Of a stretch of 6,974 nucleotides of DNA, positions 6,037 to 6,974 are shown in pieces (position 1 is the first letter of the stretch; every line of letters begins with the position of its first letter). This stretch comes from Bacteroidales bacterium UBA1223 (GTDB lineage Bacteria; Bacteroidota; Bacteroidia; Bacteroidales; P3). The DNA lies in assembly GCA_002309155.1 (NCBI GenBank), contig DBXB01000064.1:5794-12767 (forward strand), written 5' to 3'. Below the pieces are notes generated by a model, which worked only from the letters and a program-made list of their open reading frames with translations, was not told the origin of the DNA and did no database searches. The translations under genes and the position numbers were made by a program.

Positions 6037-6588
6037 TCAATCGTTCCAAACCTCTTTACCGTCATCAGAGAGGTATCCGCTGCGTAATTTCTTGCCTTCA
6101 CGTTTGCGGATAATATATTTCCCGTTGAGGATAAGGACCTCGTCGTACTTGAATTCAGTGACGAACTTACCCTGAACGTCGATAAACGCCCATTTGCCTT
6201 TGCGACGCAGGGCAGCGTAACAGACCTTGTAGTTGTTTTTCTGATAATCTATCTCACAGACAGCGGCATCATAGACGACCTCGGTGAGAGGTTCACCACT
6301 GACACCCACAAAGCCCCATTTACCACCGACAGAGACAGGATACATGCCACCGTTGGTCTCATATAGCACGGCGTCGTACATCGGTCGAATGACCCATTCG
6401 TTGTCTTTGTCAACATAACCCCACTCGCCGGTCTCGCAACGACACGGGTAATACATAGGATAGACATCCTGGGCATTGACGGGGGTAGCAAGCATAGAAC
6501 AGAAAAACAGGATTATGGCACATGACATCATATGCCATAATCCTGATTTGAAATTATTGTCAAATGAATTATGAACTGAAAGGTTCAT
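6037..6588 (-). CDS. Secreted WG-repeat protein, function unknown
   Basis: A small exported protein of 183 aa built mostly of WG (KWG-type) repeats. With the ATG at 6588 a hydrophobic stretch (about residues 20-38) ends in PVNA before Q40, a plausible signal peptidase I site; no lipobox is visible. Three repeats start at residues 56 (WGYVDKDNEWVIRPMYD), 91 (WGFVGVSGEPLTEVVYD) and 133 (WAFIDVQGKFVTEFKYD). A fourth degenerate one is at 171-182. WG repeats are common in Bacteroidota surface and periplasmic proteins and have no assigned catalytic role. The start is uncertain. ATG 6588 lies 8 nt after the kamA stop and suggests coupling, but gives a long n-region. ATG 6531 or 6528 would give a short signal peptide without a positive charge and would lie in the apex of a palindrome. 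The in-frame TTG at 6600 overlaps the kamA stop and is less likely. The function cannot be inferred. Confidence 0.8.
   Translation of the reverse strand: MNLSVHNSFDNNFKSGLWHMMSCAIILFFCSMLATPVNAQDVYPMYYPCRCETGEWGYVDKDNEWVIRPMYDAVLYETNGGMYPVSVGGKWGFVGVSGEPLTEVVYDAAVCEIDYQKNNYKVCYAALRRKGKWAFIDVQGKFVTEFKYDEVLILNGKYIIRKREGKKLRSGYLSDDGKEVWND
6503..6545 (-). terminator. Near-perfect palindrome with T5 tail: probable kamA terminator or attenuator
   Basis: CAGGATTATGGCA (6508-6520) and TGCCATAATCCTG (6533-6545) are perfect 13-bp inverted repeats. ATGA (6522-6525) and TCAT (6528-6531) add four inner pairs. Only the C6521/A6532 pair and the central CA break the symmetry. Read on the minus strand, the hairpin is followed by five T (6507-6503), the layout of an intrinsic terminator about 50 nt after the kamA stop. 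It lies inside the 5' coding region of the WG-repeat gene and holds ATG codons 6531 and 6528 at its apex. It could end kamA transcripts, attenuate the downstream genes or mask a start codon. The stem is only moderately GC-rich. Confidence 0.5.
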
Positions 6589-6596
6589 TTCACAAC

Positions 6597-6974
6597 TCAA
6601 TTTTTCTTGTTGCGTTCGTGACGCATGAGGTGGCTGGGTTCAAGAGCCATACGGTCGGTCTCGAGAAGCGATGCCACGCCCTCGTCGACACGACGTTTCT
6701 CCTCACATGCCGGGCAGTGGCACTCCTCGTGGTACTCACGGGGCTCGGTATATGTGGTGATGACACCCTCGAAGTTACGAAGAATAACCTTGTCGGGACT
6801 CTGCGAGATGACATACTGAGGCATGACAGGAGTCTTGCCACCGCCACCGGGAGCGTCAACCACGAAAGTCGGTACGGCATATCCGCTGGTATGTCCGCGG
6901 AGGTTCTCGATAATCTCGATACCTTTACTGACAGGAGTACGGAAATGCTCCAGACCCATCGACAGGTCGCACTG
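6597..6974 (-). CDS. kamA: L-lysine 2,3-aminomutase, C-terminal part (5' end outside window)
   Basis: A radical SAM and PLP enzyme that interconverts L-lysine and L-beta-lysine, the first step of lysine fermentation in anaerobes. The 125 visible residues include QCDLS at the window edge, so the frame continues beyond 6974 and the ATG at 6959 is internal. Spacing matches the 416-aa Clostridium subterminale enzyme exactly. The Asp of QCDLS corresponds to D293. The Asp of VVDAPGGGGK lies 37 residues on (D330) and the Lys seven further (K337, the PLP lysine). The CHCPAC cysteines fall at positions 375, 377 and 380, the zinc ligands. The C-terminus is also nearly the same length, so the 3' end is intact. 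The radical SAM cluster motif would lie outside the window. Other kam or kdd genes do not follow; the next gene downstream encodes a WG-repeat protein. The local pathway role is thus unproven, and an osmolyte role for beta-lysine is an alternative. Confidence 0.95.
   Translation of the reverse strand, partial: QCDLSMGLEHFRTPVSKGIEIIENLRGHTSGYAVPTFVVDAPGGGGKTPVMPQYVISQSPDKVILRNFEGVITTYTEPREYHEECHCPACEEKRRVDEGVASLLETDRMALEPSHLMRHERNKKN

Noticed and set aside
6037..6049. TTG start for porQ overlapping the end of the WG-repeat gene, preceded by AAAGAGG
   Set aside because: The purine stretch is only one or two bases from the TTG, too close to act as a ribosome site. The resulting N-terminus would put 25 extra residues before the signal peptide.
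6537..6570. TTGACA-N17-TTATGG on the minus strand as a sigma70-like promoter for the WG-repeat gene
   Set aside because: It resembles the E. coli consensus, but the primary sigma factor of Bacteroidota uses a different promoter, and the -10 part falls inside the palindrome arm. It is probably coincidental.

Overview
The window carries typical Bacteroidales genes and most resembles a Prevotella-like gut or rumen bacterium. This assignment is inferred from protein content: a PorQ-type component of the type IX secretion system (found in Bacteroidota), a eukaryote/archaea-like dimeric glycyl-tRNA synthetase, a large two-module M16 peptidase and a clostridial-type lysine 2,3-aminomutase. Shine-Dalgarno sites are essentially absent, as is usual in this phylum. 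No 16S gene or other taxonomic marker is present.

Layout. Positions 1-714 (+) hold the 3' part of glyS, cut by the window edge. Positions 775-3681 (+) encode an exported M16 zinc metallopeptidase. A convergent gap of 144 bp (3682-3825) follows, and the right half of the window is coded on the minus strand. In transcription order it carries the C-terminal third of kamA (6974-6597), a small secreted WG-repeat protein (6588-6037), porQ (5974-4886) and lplA (4773-3826). kamA, the WG-repeat gene and porQ are tightly spaced (8 and 62 nt with the starts chosen here). lplA is separated from porQ by 112 bp.

How the genes relate. They do not form one obvious pathway. GlyRS charges tRNA-Gly. The M16 protein is probably a periplasmic peptidase. 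KamA converts L-lysine to L-beta-lysine. PorQ belongs to the outer-membrane attachment complex of type IX secretion. LplA attaches lipoate to carrier domains. The WG-repeat protein is exported and of unknown function.

The less ordinary content is between genes. The gaps on both sides of lplA are built largely from short degenerate tandem repeats with strict but different periods: 10 bp x3, 7 bp x4 and 8 bp x4 in 3701-3821, and 8 bp x3 and 9 bp x6 in 4785-4864. The 9-bp array is abutted by a 15-bp sequence that also sits just upstream of the M16 gene. The 8-bp repeats on the two sides of lplA are in inverted orientation. Two RNA hairpins also stand out. One is a strong terminator for the M16 gene located inside the 3' end of the opposing lplA. 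The other is a near-perfect 38-bp palindrome followed by T5 that covers the signal-peptide codons of the WG-repeat gene. I see no convincing new multi-gene system. The repeat mosaics and the palindrome are the best candidates for follow-up.
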